Origin: Cervus elaphus
Taxonomy: Eukaryota; Chordata; Mammalia; Artiodactyla; Cervidae
NCBI RefSeq assembly: GCF_910594005.1
Contig: NC_057847.1
Span: 20,310,001 to 20,374,000 of the forward strand
Length of the DNA stretch: 64,000 bases
Direction of reading: 5' to 3'
In this document: piece after piece, positions 23,124 to 35,479 of the stretch
Layout: every line of letters starts with the position of its first letter
How positions within the stretch are numbered: position 1 is the stretch's first letter
Position numbers and translations under genes: made by a program
Notes under the pieces: generated by a model
What the model was told of the DNA's origin: nothing
The model's input: the letters and a program-made list of their open reading frames with translations, nothing else
Databases searched by the model: none

Positions 23124-24170
23124 AAGCTCCTGGCATATTCAGAACATCAAAATTCATAGCTTAATTTGTTTACTTTAAGGAAACTCACTTGGTTATCAAA
23201 TATGAAGTGTCACAGCTAAAATTTTAAAAAGAAAGAAAGAAAACCTAACATGCCTGAATTATTAATTATCAGTTTACAGTTTAAGTCTATACTTGGCAAA
23301 ACAATTCACTTTTCAAAGATTGTTATAACAAGTCTTAGGCACAGCTAGAGCAAACATTTGTGCTAGTATTAAATCTGGCTATTTCCACATATGCTCACTT
23401 GACTTCAGGCACAGAGCTGTAGGGAGAAAGGCCAGCAGTCACTCATTCACATTGTGCTGGTAACAGCCATTTGGGTTGGTAGGCGAGCTGTGGCAAAAGA
23501 AACACGAATATTAATATTTATAACTTGCCTTTCTCCTGCCTTACATCTACTGAAGACTTTGTCATATTTATCTTTAAGCTATTTCTGTAAGGAACACAAG
23601 TATCAATTTAAAAAGAAGAAGAAGAAAAAGTTAAGCAGGTTTTTGTACTTCTGTTCAAGTAGTGTAGTTCCAATTAAGAAAAATATCTTTGGTATTTGAA
23701 GTTCCCAAACTGATATTCCCTGATTGGACAAGAAAAGGTGTTCCAGTTATTTACTTTCTGCGTAGCTGCTATCAAATCAACAGCGTGACTTACACTTCTC
23801 CCTGAAGACAGGAAGAAGACTGGTCAAATTCAAAAGAGATTGAATGGATTCTCCTACAATAGGAAACCTTGTTCCAGACCCTTAAAATCTAGGGGAGAAA
23901 AGAGAGCCATGACTTAATAACTGCATGGTAACTGGAGATGTTAAAGGGATCTGTGGGCTTATTTGCACTATTTCTCTTTCTTGAAGCAGACTACCACCCA
24001 AATCATGTTGGGAATATTATAAGCCACAGGTGGTGAGACAGGCAACTTATAGTGATGGATTCTAATAAACCCAAGCCCTTGAGTTCAATTAATGTGTCCT
24101 AATGCTTAAAATTATATTTTTATGTCATTCTTAGAAACTGAGAAAAAAGAATACCTCTAAGATTTCCCTT
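23124..24170. other. No feature recognised
   Basis: Unassigned sequence with short AAAG and AAG runs near 23231 and 23620. Confidence 0.4.
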
Positions 24171-24171
24171 C

Positions 24172-24210
24172 CTCCTTCCTTGTTTCCCTTTTTCCTTCCT
24201 TCCTTTCTGA
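24172..24210. repeat. CCTT-rich low-complexity run
   Basis: Pyrimidine-only stretch built from CCTT and TTTC units. Confidence 0.8.
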
Positions 24211-25585
24211 TTTTCTGAACTAAATTAACTTAATTCATTTGCAAAATCTTTGGGACCATTTGCCATACAATTGTATTTTATGTTCAACAACTTGGCTTGC
24301 CCAATAAAATCTGCTGCAAGTAGTAGAAGGAGCACAAGGGACACACACAGGAAGTGAGTTCAGATGCTTTCAGATGGAGAGACCCAAGCTCCATCCACTC
24401 ATGCGAGCCACTCGTAAATAAGAAGAAACAGCCTAGAAATTGTAGAATAACAAACTATTTCAAGCAATGGATCAAAGAGAAATATATAAGGTACATATGA
24501 GACATAAGTTATAGGAATAAGAGACAGTGCCTTGTGGAATAAATGGCTTAAAATAGGCACTAAAAGATGGATAGGATTTAATAGAGAGGTATCCTCTATG
24601 AACATAGTATGCATACCAAGGGAGGGACCAAAATAGTCTGAAGATAACTAATAATTTTGGAATTTTATGAAACAACATTAGACAGAAAAAATCAGCCCAG
24701 ATAAGAGCAGGGTTTGAAATCCTTATCAATTGCAGCAATTACAATTTTATTCAGATTAAAAGGAAGATTCAAACAGATGTTGCCAGCATTGGATTTGTAA
24801 TTTCCATCATTATTCTGATACACTGTAAATCCTGGAATATAAGCTTGGAATCTTGAAGAAAAACTATTATGATCACTGGCCAACTTATTGCAAGTTGTTC
24901 TACATCTCTATTTGGGTAATACAACATTCATTCTTCTATATATGTCCCAGATACAGGAAGGTAATTTTTCTGTTCAAAATGAACTAATAAAATTTTCCAT
25001 ATATTAGAAGTATATTTGCCCCTACAAATACATCTACTTATACATGAGGGGATTTGAAAAGTCAGTGAGCATATCCAACCATCTCTGACAGAAAAATTAA
25101 ATAACTATGACATCTTGCATATAAATTCAAACACTTAATGCCAAGTCACTTGCATTTGAATTTCATGTTTGAAGAGATGAATACTATGTGTTCACAGATT
25201 CTTTTTATGTTTTTAGAGAATAAAACGGATCACAAATCTATCCACATTCCTTAATTCTTACAAAAGAGATTCCTTGTAAAGATAAAGGCCTTTATTTTGT
25301 TTCACAAGTTACCCAGCAGTTTTTCATTTAATTGTAAAATATTACTAAATGTTTCCAGGTAGTTTATAAATATATGGCCCTAAGAGATAAGAGATGAGGG
25401 GAAATCAGAGGAGAAATGTAAACAGTCATGCATGGACCTATCCTAAAAGAATCTATAGCCTACAAACAGAAATAAGATATGCACACACACTCATGCATAC
25501 TGTAAAGTTAAAGATGATGAATGTAAAAAGATGAAGCAGGATGAAATACAAAAAAAGTATTGCCATTAAAGTCAACCAACACTGG
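24211..25585. other. No gene recognised
   Basis: Unassigned AT-rich sequence. Several minus-strand frames between 24399 and 24883 overlap each other in different phases and show no domain. Confidence 0.4.
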
Positions 25586-25587
25586 AT

Positions 25588-25800
25588 CTATTTCAGCTCT
25601 GCCAATGTGACTCTTGACAAGTTACTTAAACAATTTGGTTTAGTTTCCTTTTTGCTATAGAATGAGTGTAATAGTGTGCACCATTTATAATTGTTATGGT
25701 GCTAAATGAAGTAACGAGTACATGATGTGACTCAGTGTCAAGGTCCAAGAATCTGCTCTGAAATAGTGACTATGATCATTATAAGAAGAGAACTAATAAA
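25588..25800 (+). mobile_element. MIR SINE
   Basis: Plus-strand MIR core: AGCTCTGCCAATGTGACTC, ACAAGTTACTTAAACAATTT, TTAGTTTCCTTTTTGC and a later GTTATGGTGCTAAATGAAGT block, in family order. Confidence 0.75.
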
Positions 25801-27195
25801 GTACCATCGAATTGCAGAGGAAGGAGAAATAGTTTTAAGAAACATTATAGAAATAAAATGTATAAAACTTGTGGGAGATTAAAACTCATTAGAGGTAAGG
25901 GGAAAGGAGGCAAGGTTGAAAGTTTTGAAGACAAGTATATTAAATGGTGATGGTGGTGCCATGGAGATTAACCAATGATGGGAACTGCTGTTTACAGAAA
26001 AGGACATCACTATTCTTTACCCATCTTGCATTTAACCAAGTATTTTTTTGATGTTTAGAAATAGGAAGAACATAAAAGTCCTTTTCCCATGGGTCTATTT
26101 TAAGCAAATTAAATTACAAGCTCAACAAAAGTAATACTATATGAAATGCAGTTTTACAAAACTTCACCTGCATAGGCCCCCTCGGACCATGCAGCTGGTT
26201 CAGAATTACCTGACTGTGCAAGAAAATGACTTTGACAGATTTGAAAAACCTGGCTGCTTAAGGAACGAATCTTATTGTACCCACCTAACCAAAAATGAAC
26301 CTAAAACTTCCAAATTCTCCAAGCTAAAAGAAAACATGAGTCTTCAAATATAACATGATGTAAGCTTAGGTTGGAAGCTATTTGGATGATGAAATCCTCT
26401 AATACATGAAGAGACCTACAACAAACAGAAAACCCCCCAGGTGATTTCACAAAGCGCCGTGATTTTCAACTTGGTAACCTCCAGGAATGCTGGTAAAAGC
26501 AAATTACTGGGTAAAAGGATTTTTCTTTTCCTTGCAGATAGGCTCTTGGCCTACATCCAAACACTTCATATATTTTGCATTCTTTAATTTTCTTTAGAGG
26601 AGCTTGGCACAATTATCTTAAAATTATTCAAAATGTAAAGCTACTTTAAAACACGTCCTCCAGTGTGTTAATAGAGAAAACACTTGTGTCTGAACTAGCC
26701 TTAGTAACATATCCAGGACATAAATGAACTGACTGATCGTATGAACAGTTTTTCCCACAGGAAGTTGACTAAATGGCTTGACTCTGCCAGGTCACAGCAA
26801 ATAAAAGCAGATCCTGCAACAGACTATATAACCTCTGGGAAAAGAAAGCATCTTTAAAAAAAAATTACTGTAGTTGTTTAGTCTTTGGACTTCATCCTAA
26901 AACAAATACGATTGTTTTCTTGTTTTTCAGATTCCCTAAAAGTAATATGCATTGCTCTTTCTAACTGTAGTTTTCTGGATAGAGTTCTGAAGGTGTCTAG
27001 AATCCTACCTCTTCCCTACTTAAAAATGAAGTAATATAGTCATGGAGCCACACATCCATAAACAATGGGATATAACTCTCCAGGAAGTGTTAAACTTTCT
27101 TTGGGAATGTGGCTCCATAGAAAAATTCTCCCCAAGAAAAAAAAATTTATCTCATGTGGTATGTTGAGGAGAGTCCTTTATATTTTGATTTAGCA
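25801..27195. other. No gene recognised; one short inverted repeat
   Basis: Unassigned sequence. The frame at 26141-26353 has no recognisable domain. An inverted repeat lies at 27042-27118. Confidence 0.4.
27042..27118. repeat. 77-bp interval with 11-bp inverted ends
   Basis: ATGGAGCCACA at 27042-27052 is the exact reverse complement of TGTGGCTCCAT at 27108-27118. No flanking duplication is clear. Confidence 0.6.
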
Positions 27196-27209
27196 TTCAT
27201 TAGTTCCTT
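27196..27209 (+). repeat. Target site duplication of L1, left
   Basis: TTCATTAGTTCCTT, matched by TTCATTAATTCCTT at 27719-27732 (one mismatch). Confidence 0.8.
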
Positions 27210-27718
27210 ATTGGAATTTTGAGTCTGTTCTAATGAAGTGGATGAACCTAGAGCCTAATATACAGAGTGAAGTAAGTCAGAAAGAGAAAAATGAGTATCA
27301 TATATTAATGCATATATATGGAATCTAGAAAGATGGTACTGATGAACCTATTTGCAGGGTAGCAATGGAGATGCCGATACAGAGAACAGAGTTATGGAAT
27401 TATTGTAGGAAGGAGAGGATGAAATGAATTGAGAGAATAGCATGGAAACATATACATTATGAAATGTAAAATAGATAGCCAGTAGGAATTTGCTGTATGA
27501 TGGCAGGGAGCTCAAACCAGTGCTTTGTGACAACCTAGAGGGGTGGGATGTGGTGTGAGGTGGGAAGGAGGGTCAAGAGGGAGAGGACACATGTATACCC
27601 ATGGCTGACTCATGTTGATGTATGGCAGAAGCCAGCACAATGCCGTAAAGCAATTATCCTCCAATTAAAAATTAATTAATTTAAAAATGAATAAGTAAAT
27701 AAAATTTTTAAAATAACT
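27210..27718 (+). mobile_element. L1 LINE 3' end, 5'-truncated (bovine type)
   Basis: About 510 bp of L1 3' sequence: a GGATGAACCTAGAGCCTAAT start, the CATATATATGGAATCTAGAAAG block, a purine-rich 3' UTR and an A-rich end. Flanked by a 14-bp duplication. Non-coding remains of ORF2's extreme end and the 3' UTR. Confidence 0.9.
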
Positions 27719-27732
27719 TTCATTAATTCCTT

Positions 27733-28052
27733 TTTAATACAGAAAATATGAAAAGAAAAATAGTTTACAATCCCATAACACACATAAACTCTGGTGATAT
27801 TTAAAACAGAAAAAAGAAGATGAATAATATATGCAAATAGGAAGAAATTTCAAATATCACTGAAAGGTATAAAACTAAAAGTCTCCTCATTCCCATCTCT
27901 AAACTCTTTTTGCAGAGGTGATCAGTGTTGTTTCCTGCCAATCCTTGAAAATAATTGACATATCAGTAACACCAATCTTTAAAAATGTTTCAACTGAAGA
28001 ATTATACAAAACAATTTTCATGCACTTTGCATTTTTACTTAATATATCTTGG
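27733..28052. other. No feature recognised
   Basis: Unassigned sequence between two LINE insertions, possibly an older repeat. Confidence 0.35.
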
Positions 28053-28700
28053 TTGTTGTTGTTCAGTCACTAAGTCATCTCTGATGCGACCCCATGAACT
28101 GCAGCACAACAGGCTTCCCTACCCTTCACTTTCTTCCAGAGTTTGTTCAAACTCATGTCCATTGTGTCAATGATGCCATCAAACCATCTCACTCTCTGTC
28201 GTCCCCTTCTCCTCCTGCTCTCAATTTTTCCCAGCATCAGGGTCTTTTCCAGAGTTGGGTCTTTGCATCAGGTGGCCAAAGTTTTGGAACTTCAGCATCA
28301 GTCCTTCCAATGAATATTCAGCGTTGACTACCTATTGACTGGTTTGATCTCCTTGCTTTTCAAGGAATTTGCAGCAGTCTTCTCCAGCACCACAATTCGA
28401 AAGCATCAATTCTTTGACACTCAGCTTTTTTATAGTTCAACTCTCACATCTGAACATGACTACTGGAAAAAGGGCCTTTGTTGGCAAAGTGATGTCTCTG
28501 CTTTTTAATACACTGTCTAGGTTTGTCATAGCTTTCCTTCCAAGGAGCAAGGGTCTTTTGATTTCTTCAGTGCTGTCACCATCCACAGTAATTTTGGAGC
28601 CCAAGAAAATAAAATCTGTCACCCTTTCCACTTTTTCCCCACCTATTTGCCATGAAGTGATGGGACCGGATTCCATGATCTTCGTTTTTTGAATGTTGAG
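28053..28700 (-). mobile_element. BovB LINE, copy C, 3' part
   Basis: Starts with GTTGTTGTTGTTCAGTCACT, the end of the older BovB type, and continues as reverse-complement BovB. It is broken at 28700 by an L1 and resumes at 30734. The minus-strand frame 28437-28676 is a BovB peptide from the segment after the RT catalytic box. Confidence 0.93.
28689..28700 (+). repeat. Target site duplication of nested L1, left
   Basis: TTGAATGTTGAG, identical to 30722-30733. It is BovB sequence duplicated by the L1 insertion. Confidence 0.93.
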
Positions 28701-28732
28701 GTGTTTTTTTTTTTTTTTGAATAATAGTGGCC

Positions 28733-28763
<31 letters not shown>

Positions 28764-30721
28764 TAATTGGAGGCTAATTACTTTACAATATTGTAGTGGT
28801 TTTTGCCATACATTGACGAGAATTAGCCATGGGTGTACATGTGTTCCCTATCCTGAACCTCCTCCCACCTCCCTCCCCATTCCATCCCTCTGGGTCTTCC
28901 CAGTGCACCAGCCCTGAGCCCTGTCTCATGCATTGAACCTGGACTGGTGATCTGTTTCACATATGATAATATGCATGTTTCAGTGCTATGCTCTCAGATC
29001 ATCTCATCCTCGCCCTCTCCCACAGAGTCCAATAGACTGTTTTATACATCTGTTGTCTCCTTCACTGTCCCGCATATAGGGTTATTGTTACCATCTTTCT
29101 AAATTCCATATATATGTGTTAGTATACTGTATTGGTGTTTTTCTTTTTGACTTACTTCACTCTGTATAATAGTCTCCAGTTTCATCCACCTCATTAGAAC
29201 TGATTCAAATGTACTCTTTTTAATGGCTGAGTAATATTCCATCATGGATATGTACCACAGCTTTCTTATCCATTCATCTGCTGATGGGCATCTAGGTTGC
29301 TTCCATGTCCTGGCTATTGTAAACAGTACTGTGATGAACACTGGGGTACACGTGTCTCTTTCAATTCTGGTTTCCTCAGTGAGTATGCCCAGCAATGGGA
29401 TTGCTGGGTCATATGGCAGTTCTATTTCCAGTTTTTTAAGGAATCTCCACACTGTTCTCCATAGTGTCTGTACTAGTTTGCATTCCCACCAAAAGTGTAA
29501 GAGGGTTCCCTTTTTTCCACACCCTCTCCAGCATTTATTGTTTGTAGATTTCTGATCTGCATGAGATGGTACCTCATTGTGGTTGTAATTTGCATTTCTC
29601 TGATAATGAGTGATGTTGAACATCTTTTCATGTGTTTGTTAACCATTTGTATGTCTTCCTTGAAGAAATGTCTGTTTAGTTCTTTGGCCCATTTTTTGAT
29701 TGGGTCATTTATTTTTCTGGAATTGGAGCTGTAGAAGTTGCTTGTATATTTTTGAGATTAATCCTTTGTCAGTTGCTTCATTTGCTATTATTTTCTCCCA
29801 TTCTAAAGGCTGTCTTTTCACCTTGCTTATAGTTTCCCTCATTGTGTAAAAGCTTTTAAGTTTAATGAGGTCCCATTTGTTTATTTTTGCTTTTATTTTC
29901 ATTACTCTGGGAGGTGGGTCATAGAGGATCCTGCTGTGATTGGAGAGTGTTTTGCCTATGTTTTCCTCTAGGAGTTTTATAGTTTCTGGTCTCACGTTTA
30001 CATCTTTAATCCATTTTGAGTTTATTTTTGTGTACGGTGTTAGAAAGTGTTCCAGTTCCATTCTTTTACAAGTGGTTGACCAGTTTTCCCAGCACTACTT
30101 GTTAAAGAGATTGTCTTTTCTCCATTGTATATTCTTGCCTCCTTTGTCAAAGATAAGGTGTCCATAGGTGCATGGATTTATCTCAGAGCTTTCTATTTTG
30201 TTCCATTGATCTATATTTCTGTCTTTGTGCCAGTACCATACTGTCTTGATGACTGTAGCTTTGTAGTATAGCCTGAATTCAGGCAGGTTGACTCCTCCAG
30301 TTCCATTCTTCTTTTTCAGGATTGCATTGGCTATTCAAGGTTTTTTGTATTTCCATACGAATTGTGAAATTATTTGTTCTAGTTCTCTGAAAAATACCGT
30401 TGGTAGCTTGATAGGGATTGCATTGAATCTATAGACTGCTTTGGATAGTATACTCATTTTCACTATATTGATTCTTCCAGTCCATGAACATAGTATATTT
30501 CTCCATCTATTTGTGTCCTCTTTGATACCTTTCATCAGTGTTTTATAGCTTTCCATATATAGGTCTTTTGTTTCTTTAGGTAGATATATTCCTAAGTATT
30601 TTATTCTTTTTGTCACAATGGTGAATGGAATTGTTTAATTTCTCTTTCTGTTTTCTCATTGTTAGTGTATAGGAATGCAAGGGATTCCTGTGTGTTGATT
30701 TTATATCCTGCAACTTTACTA
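28701..30721 (-). mobile_element. L1 LINE, 5'-truncated, nested in BovB copy C
   Basis: About 2.0 kb on the minus strand. A T15 run (28704-28718) marks the poly(A) tail. Reading leftward from 30721: a 5' truncation within ORF2, the C-terminal half of ORF2, then the 3' UTR. A perfect 12-bp duplication flanks it. The L1 must be younger than the BovB it interrupts. Confidence 0.95.
29099..30616 (-). pseudogene. L1 ORF2 C-terminal half (5'-truncated, frames broken)
   Basis: Three open segments on the minus strand (30616-30335, 30061-29705, 29623-29099) are successive parts of L1 ORF2, the protein with endonuclease and reverse transcriptase. The endonuclease and RT catalytic core are missing because the copy is 5'-truncated. 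The last segment (174 residues) keeps the C-terminal cysteine motif C-X3-C-X7-H-X4-C at its residues 31-48 and ends at the expected ORF2 end. The plus-strand frames over it are shadows. Confidence 0.88.
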
Positions 30722-30733
30722 TTGAATGTTGAG
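30722..30733 (+). repeat. Target site duplication of nested L1, right
   Basis: TTGAATGTTGAG, matching 28689-28700. Confidence 0.93.
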
Positions 30734-31045
30734 TTTTAAGCCAGCATTTTCACTCTCCTCTTTCACCCTCGTCAAGAGGCTCTCTAGTTCCTCTTCAGAG
30801 GAGTGGTATCATCTGCATATCTTAGGTTGTTCATATTTCTCCCATCAATCTTGATTCATCTGGCCTGGCATTTTCATGATATACTCTGCACAGAAGTTAA
30901 ATAAACAGGGTGACAATATACAGCCTTGATGTACTCCTTTCCCAGTTTTGAACCAGTCTATTGTTCCATGTCTGATTCTAACTGTTGCTTCTTGTCCTTC
31001 ATAGAAGTTTCTCAGGAGACAAGTAAGGTGGTCTGGTCTAATTTT
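30734..31045 (-). mobile_element. BovB LINE, copy C, 5' part
   Basis: Resumes BovB exactly where 28700 left it. The RT catalytic box codes for YADD on the minus strand at 30819-30808. Homology ends near GGTGGTCTGGTC, so the copy is 5'-truncated within the RT region. Confidence 0.92.
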
Positions 31046-31224
31046 TTATTTGCCCCTAATTTACCCTTTCTCTTCACTTACCTTAAGCTTTTCCATTTTT
31101 ATGTCTCTCCCAACACTCTAGTGTAGTATTTTGCATGCAACAAGTGTTGATAATAATTTGCTTAGTGAATAATCATATGCTATAAAAGGTAGACTAGTAA
31201 AAGGACAAAAATTTATAGGTGATA

Positions 31225-32061
31225 TAGTAGGTTATTGTTTTGATTGGCATTTCTTTATGAGTGAACTTAAGCATCAGATTATATTATTATTGGCCCTTTG
31301 TAATTTTTCTTTTTTTGCCTAAGGTATTTCTTCATATTCTATGCCTATTTTTGTACTGAGTTATGTATTTTTATTATTGATTTGTACACACTGTTGTAAA
31401 CAAAAGAAATTGTCAGTTTGTTATATATGTTGCAAATATATTCCCAGATTCTAATTTGTCTTTAAATTCATGAAAGCTATTGATACTAATTCTTTTATAT
31501 TATTATAATATTTTATGTTATTACATAGCCAAATTAGTCAAACTTTTCCTATAAGGCTTTTGGAGTCTGTGTCTTATTTGGAGACATCTTTGTACTTTTA
31601 AATTAGAAGTAAACACAAACCTCTTTTACAGTTCTAGTTTTTACATTTAAATTTTGATTTATATATTCAGTGAAACTGTTTTATCAAAAAGTGTTTCATA
31701 ATATAAGTGAAGTATTGGATCTGTTTACTTCTGCTTAATGGTTATCCAGATCTCAATACTATTTGATGTTTAAACTATTGTTTCTCTAATGATTTTTAAA
31801 CAAAATCAAATGTGATGAATATTTGGGTCAATTTCTGTTTTTTATTTTTAATTCAAATCTGTTTATTCTTATTTCTAATTCATTTTGTCTTTATAATTAT
31901 CAATATGATAAAGAATATTCAGATATGTTATATAAGCATATTATTGCAAATAAACTTAAAAATCTATTGATCAATTTTCACTTTCCCATCTCATCTCTTC
32001 TTCAATTTAAAAAAAAATAGCATTTCAACTATGATTGAGTTCACACTAAATTTGTGTAAAT
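31225..32061 (-). mobile_element. Old L1 ORF2 region, first part
   Basis: Diverged reverse-complement L1 ORF2, with blocks such as ATTGGCATTTCTTTATGAGTG, TTATTATTGATTTGTACACA and TGTTGCAAATATATTCCCAG in L1 order. Split by a Bov-tA SINE and continuing to about 32740. No coding frame survives. Confidence 0.6.
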
Positions 32062-32272
32062 TATTCCCCAGTGGCTCAGCAGTAAAGAATCCACCTGCAA
32101 TGCAGGAGACACAAGAGACCCAGGTTCAATCCCTGGGTCAGGAAGATCGCCTGAAGGAAGAAATGGCAACCCACTCCAGTATTCTTGCCAGGAAGATCAT
32201 GGACAGAGGATGCTGGTGGGCTATAGTCCATGGGGTTGCTAAAGAGTCAGACACGACTGAGCATGAGCACAA
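32062..32272 (+). mobile_element. Bov-tA SINE inserted into old L1
   Basis: Head CCCCAGTGGCTCAGCAGTAA with B-box-like GGTTCAATCCC, body ending GACACGACTGAGCATGAGCAC. No clear target duplication. Confidence 0.93.
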
Positions 32273-32740
32273 TACATATGTCTACATATACACTGTTGGA
32301 AAACTGTAATATGCTTATCAAACCAAATCTTCTTATATAAGAAAAATTATTCCATTCTATATAAAAGCCTTTTAATTTCCCTCCAAATTATTTTTCTTAA
32401 GATAGTACTTATTTCTTCTTAGATTTATTTCTAGATACTTTGTGACTATTTTTAACTGGCATTCTAAGTTGAAATATTTTTTGCCAATTTGTTCTTATTA
32501 AAGTTAGTTGATTGAAAATTCACTGATTTGAAAATATTGATTTTGTGAGTGACCACTTGGCTGAATTTTGTATTTTATAATAGTTTCTATGGTGATTCTC
32601 TTAAGTGATTCAAGCCACAATCACATTATCCACAAATAATAATGTTTGTCTCCTTTTCAGTATTTACTCTATTTTCCTATTTAATTGCATTACTTTGTGC
32701 TTCTATAAAACACTAAATAAAACCTGAACTCCGTGAAGGA
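32273..32740 (-). mobile_element. Old L1 ORF2 region, second part
   Basis: Continues the L1 on the far side of the SINE, with the ATTATCCACAAATAATAATG and TTTAATTGCATTACTTTGTGC-like blocks of the RT region. Confidence 0.5.
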
Positions 32741-32819
32741 AAAGGAGAATGGATAAACTCTAACATTTGATTCTCAGATTCGATAAGCTTAAAATTAATT
32801 TTAAAACACTTCCTTCATA

Positions 32820-32895
32820 TGGTTGTTCTGAGATTAAAATTATGATACAGTTAACAGGCCTAGGCGACAGCATGCATTTAATAAATATTACACAT
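32820..32895 (+). mobile_element. MIR SINE 3' part
   Basis: GGTTGTTCTGAGATTAAAAT and a GCATGCATTTAATAAATATT end fit the 3' half of MIR. Confidence 0.45.
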
Positions 32896-33187
32896 TTCTC
32901 TCTCTTGGAAAATTTTAGATGCTTTTAATAGTTTTAGGTATCCATTAAGGGAGAATATTATTTTTATTTAAAAGTATTTGGTCCCAAAATATTCAGTAAT
33001 AATTAAATCATCACATATTTATTACGCTGTTTTTATGAGTAAGACATCATGAAAACTCTGGCCTTGGCACTTCCACAAAGACTTTCCAGCCCCATCTCTT
33101 GACTACACTGCAGCTACCCTGGTTCAGGCTCTCACTACCCCAACTACTGAGAGGCCTCCTATTTTAGTCCACATTGCAATAATAACA

Positions 33188-33400
33188 AACACATTTACAG
33201 AGCTTAACATATGCCAGGTATTGTTCTGAGTATTTTACAGATATTAGCATTAAATTCTCATACTTTTATTTCCATTAAACAAATGAAGAAAATGAAACAG
33301 AATTTAAGAAACTTCCCTATGTCTTCCAGCCTGAAAATGGTCAATATGTAAACCCAAGCTGATTCAAGGTTCATACTCATAATAAGCATTTAATACCCAT
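33188..33400 (-). mobile_element. MIR SINE
   Basis: Reverse-complement MIR: CATATGCCAGGTATTGTTCTGAG-like start, CAAATGAAGAAAATGAAAC and AACCCAAGCTGATTCAAGG blocks. Confidence 0.7.
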
Positions 33401-33534
33401 CAAAGTATAGCATCCATACATCTGTTCTTCCCTTCATTTGATGTTGATTCTGCCTCTTTCATATTTGTTCTTTCATTTCGCATCTCTATTTTCCTTAATA
33501 TACATTTATTGAGTGCCCAGAAGTCAGCCCTAAT

Positions 33535-34050
33535 TAAATTCCTTTAATTGACTGCCATTGTCTCCTAATCAGTCTACTCAACTCCAATCTGCACAGCATC
33601 CTCCTCATTTTATCTGAAGTTCTTCTGCTGGTTTAATGTTTTTGAAATAGAGTTCAAGTGCAGATTTCTTAATTTGGTAATGCCCTGTAAGTCAGATTCC
33701 AATCCACCAAGTACCCCAAAATATTTCTATACTTATTTTATGCTTTGTCTAAGTTGAATTTTTCATTATTCTTTGAGGATATTCTATATTTTCCAAACTT
33801 TGATTCATTTTTTATACTATTTCCTCTACCAAGCGTGACCTCTCCTTATCTCCTGGGAAATTCTAAGCCATTTTTCAAGGACTCTTTCAATGTTAACTAC
33901 TTCAAGGAATCCTTTCTCCAACCAAGGCTGAAAGTGGTTTCTCCCTCTTCTCACCCTAGCAGTTTGAACTATGCTGGTGGCATAAAATGTGGAATCACAT
34001 TCTTTTTTACAGATAGTTATGTGTACACATATGGTCACAGTTTGGGTTGG
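33535..34050 (+). mobile_element. L2 LINE fragment
   Basis: Segments such as CTTCAAGGAATCCTTTCTCC and GGCTGAAAGTGGTTTCTCCC fit a plus-strand L2 3' region. Both frames across it (33745-34122 plus, 33826-34038 minus) are treated as chance. Confidence 0.5.
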
Positions 34051-34750
34051 TGTGCTAGTAAAATATTTTATAGAAAAGACTGTATTAAAGTAGATTTAGA
34101 AAGTATGTTAAGAGTGGGTTGAGTTTGGGTAGGCAAAGTAGATAATGAGAATATTAATAGTAAGAGAAAAAATAGGAGAAGAATAAGGAGGTAAGACAAC
34201 GAAAGGGAAAATTTGTATAAAGAAGAAGTTGAAAATAAGCTGAAAGGTAAAATGGGGTCAGACTATGGAAGACATTTAATTATGTGCTAAATAATTTAAT
34301 CCTGCACACAATGCAAGACTTCTAAAAGTTTTACATTTAGGAATAGAGTGCCTATAAGTGGTGCCCTGAGAAGGTTAATATGGTGCAGAGGATAGGATGG
34401 ATTTGCAAATGGGAAGACCGGAGGCAAAGGAATAACCAACAGTGGAGCTAAGATGAAAATTCAATTATCTTTCTGGTTAAATTTGAGTCAATTTATAGAT
34501 GTGATTGGCCAGAGTATATTACTGTATCAAAGAAATTGTCCCAAATCAGCTACTTAACAGCAAAATCTTTCAGGTCAAAAGGACAATATTCCTCTTGGCA
34601 AACTATTTTATAATCAAATATTCTGTAATAGCAAGAAGAGAGTTTCAGGGCTAGTATCTATTGTTAATAAAGGCCTGCACTTGCACAGTTCTCTCTTTTC
34701 ATTCCAATCCCTGGAAACACATTTCTGCATCTTCTTAATGGGAAAATGGA
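34051..34750. other. No feature recognised
   Basis: Purine-rich unassigned sequence. Confidence 0.4.
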
Positions 34751-34754
34751 ACCA

Positions 34755-34960
34755 ATATTTGTAGAAGGATTATTAGGTTTCACATTTAATCTTCACAACA
34801 AGGCTACAGTTTAGATTTTTTTTCCCCCCATTTTACAGTTGTGGCACAGGACTGTCAAAGAGTTTAGGTAAATTACACAAGAAAACATAACTGGTATGGA
34901 GTACTAACAAAAATTTGGCTACTAAAAGTCTAATCCACTTTCAAGTCTTCTATGCCCTCC
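34755..34960 (-). mobile_element. MIR SINE
   Basis: Reverse-complement MIR: CACATTTAATCTTCACAACAA, a CCATTTTACAGTTGTGGCAC block and AAGAGTTTAGGTAAATTACACA. Confidence 0.7.
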
Positions 34961-35284
34961 GCTAAAATGTGGGTGAATCTTAGTTAGACACACTGCATAG
35001 TATGTTTGATAGAATGTTCACAAGAAGTTCTAAATGACACTAACTCTAGGGAAATGGGCCAATCCTTAGCAATTTAACAAAAGCCCTTACTCACTAGTTA
35101 TATAATTAAAGAGTGAATAAATTAATTTGTTCTGTAATAGTTTACTTCCTAATGAATCGAGAAGAGGGGGAAAAGTGACCCAACTAATTTTTTAAAAGTC
35201 CCTTTGAGCAATTCACCTTCAAAACCCCAAATTATTTATTTTCAGCTGATTTTTACATCCCAACTTTCCCTTACATTTTTGTTT

Positions 35285-35402
35285 AGTTAGTTATTGGCTG
35301 CACTGCATGGCTTGCAAGACCTTAGCTCATTTCTGAGACCAGGGACCAAACTCCAGCAGTGAGAGCATGGGAGTCCTAACCACTGGAGCACCAGGGAATG
35401 TC
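35285..35402 (-). mobile_element. CHR-type tRNA SINE fragment
   Basis: Reverse orientation: TGGCTGCACTGCATGGCTTG, ACCAGGGACCAAACTCCAG and CTAACCACTGGAGCACCAGG, the usual head in reverse. Confidence 0.75.
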
Positions 35403-35479
35403 GTACGTGCCCCGACTGTTAAAGATGAAGTTTAACACTGTGGGTAGCACAGTGTTTTAGAGATCTCCACAGGCACTGA

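Noticed and set aside
33745..34122. 125-residue plus-strand frame
   Set aside because: Covers an L2 relic, has no start context or domain, and a competing minus frame crosses it.
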